Assembly: GCA_902465115.1 (NCBI GenBank)
Contig: CABQMC010000096.1
Location: 1-6,138 of the forward strand
Direction: 5' to 3'
DNA: 6,138 nt
DNA from: an uncultured Collinsella sp.
Lineage (GTDB): Bacteria; Actinomycetota; Coriobacteriia; Coriobacteriales; Coriobacteriaceae
Part shown: positions 6,099-6,138 of the stretch, in pieces
Numbering within the stretch: the first letter of the stretch is position 1
Layout: every line of letters begins with the position of its first letter
The notes under the pieces: generated by a model
What the model saw: the letters and a program-made list of their open reading frames with translations, nothing else
Told to the model about the DNA's origin: nothing
The model's database searches: none
Made by a program: the position numbers and the translations under genes

Positions 6099-6138
6099 GC
6101 GGGGCGTCCGAATCGATTCGGACGCCCCGCGTTCTCTT
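6099..6138 (+). terminator. Probable rho-independent terminator of the M24 peptidase gene
   Basis: Bases 6099-6114 (GCGGGGCGTCCGAATC) are exactly inverted at 6115-6130, a perfect 16+16 palindrome with no spacer. In RNA it gives about 14 stable pairs with a UCGA loop. It is followed by GTTCTCTT up to the window edge, a moderately U-rich tail that may continue outside. The hairpin begins 22 bases after the TAG stop. On the minus strand no U-tract follows, so it serves the plus strand. Confidence 0.82.

Noticed and set aside
1..6138. CRISPR arrays, insertion sequences, tRNA or rRNA genes, phage or defence genes
   Set aside because: No spaced direct repeats, transposase motifs, tRNA cloverleaf or rRNA segments were seen. 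Coding genes fill nearly the whole window.

Overview
The window is a compact, GC-rich, entirely plus-strand stretch of an ordinary bacterial chromosome. Codon use favours G/C at third positions throughout, and no gene stands out as foreign. The gene set (alaS, ruvX, mltG, a YqeG-type phosphatase, aroK, an AroB-like gene, then an M24 peptidase) and the MltG with a long cytoplasmic Gln/Pro/Ala-rich head point to a high-GC Gram-positive actinobacterium. The best guess is Coriobacteriia, Collinsella-like. That placement is inferred from gene order and protein character, not from a database search.

Layout: bases 1-794 hold the C-terminal part of alanyl-tRNA synthetase, with its 5' end outside the window. 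Five genes follow with almost no spacing: ruvX (812-1240), mltG (1233-2666, overlapping ruvX by 8 bases), a YqeG/Gep4-type HAD phosphatase (2668-3165, 1 base after mltG), shikimate kinase aroK (3174-3707) and an AroB-fold protein (3704-4816, ATGA overlap with aroK). This spacing indicates one polycistronic, translationally coupled unit. A gap of about 130 bases follows (4817-4945) with a probable promoter and a strong long-range stem-loop. Then comes an M24 Xaa-Pro-type aminopeptidase (4946-6076) and a perfect 16+16 palindrome that is probably its terminator (6099-6130).

Functionally the first unit mixes housekeeping roles: tRNA charging, a RuvX RNase H-like nuclease, termination of peptidoglycan strands, a phosphatase possibly acting in phospholipid synthesis, and shikimate phosphorylation. 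No mobile elements, CRISPR arrays, RNA genes or defence systems are visible.

The most interesting item is the AroB-like protein. It keeps the length and recognisable backbone of 3-dehydroquinate synthase. By hand alignment to E. coli AroB, however, it has lost all three zinc ligands, most of the glycine-rich NAD motif and several substrate-binding lysines, while its reading frame is intact. It sits directly behind a shikimate kinase with a complete set of catalytic residues. It looks like a maintained pseudoenzyme or a repurposed protein and should not be annotated as an active 3-dehydroquinate synthase.
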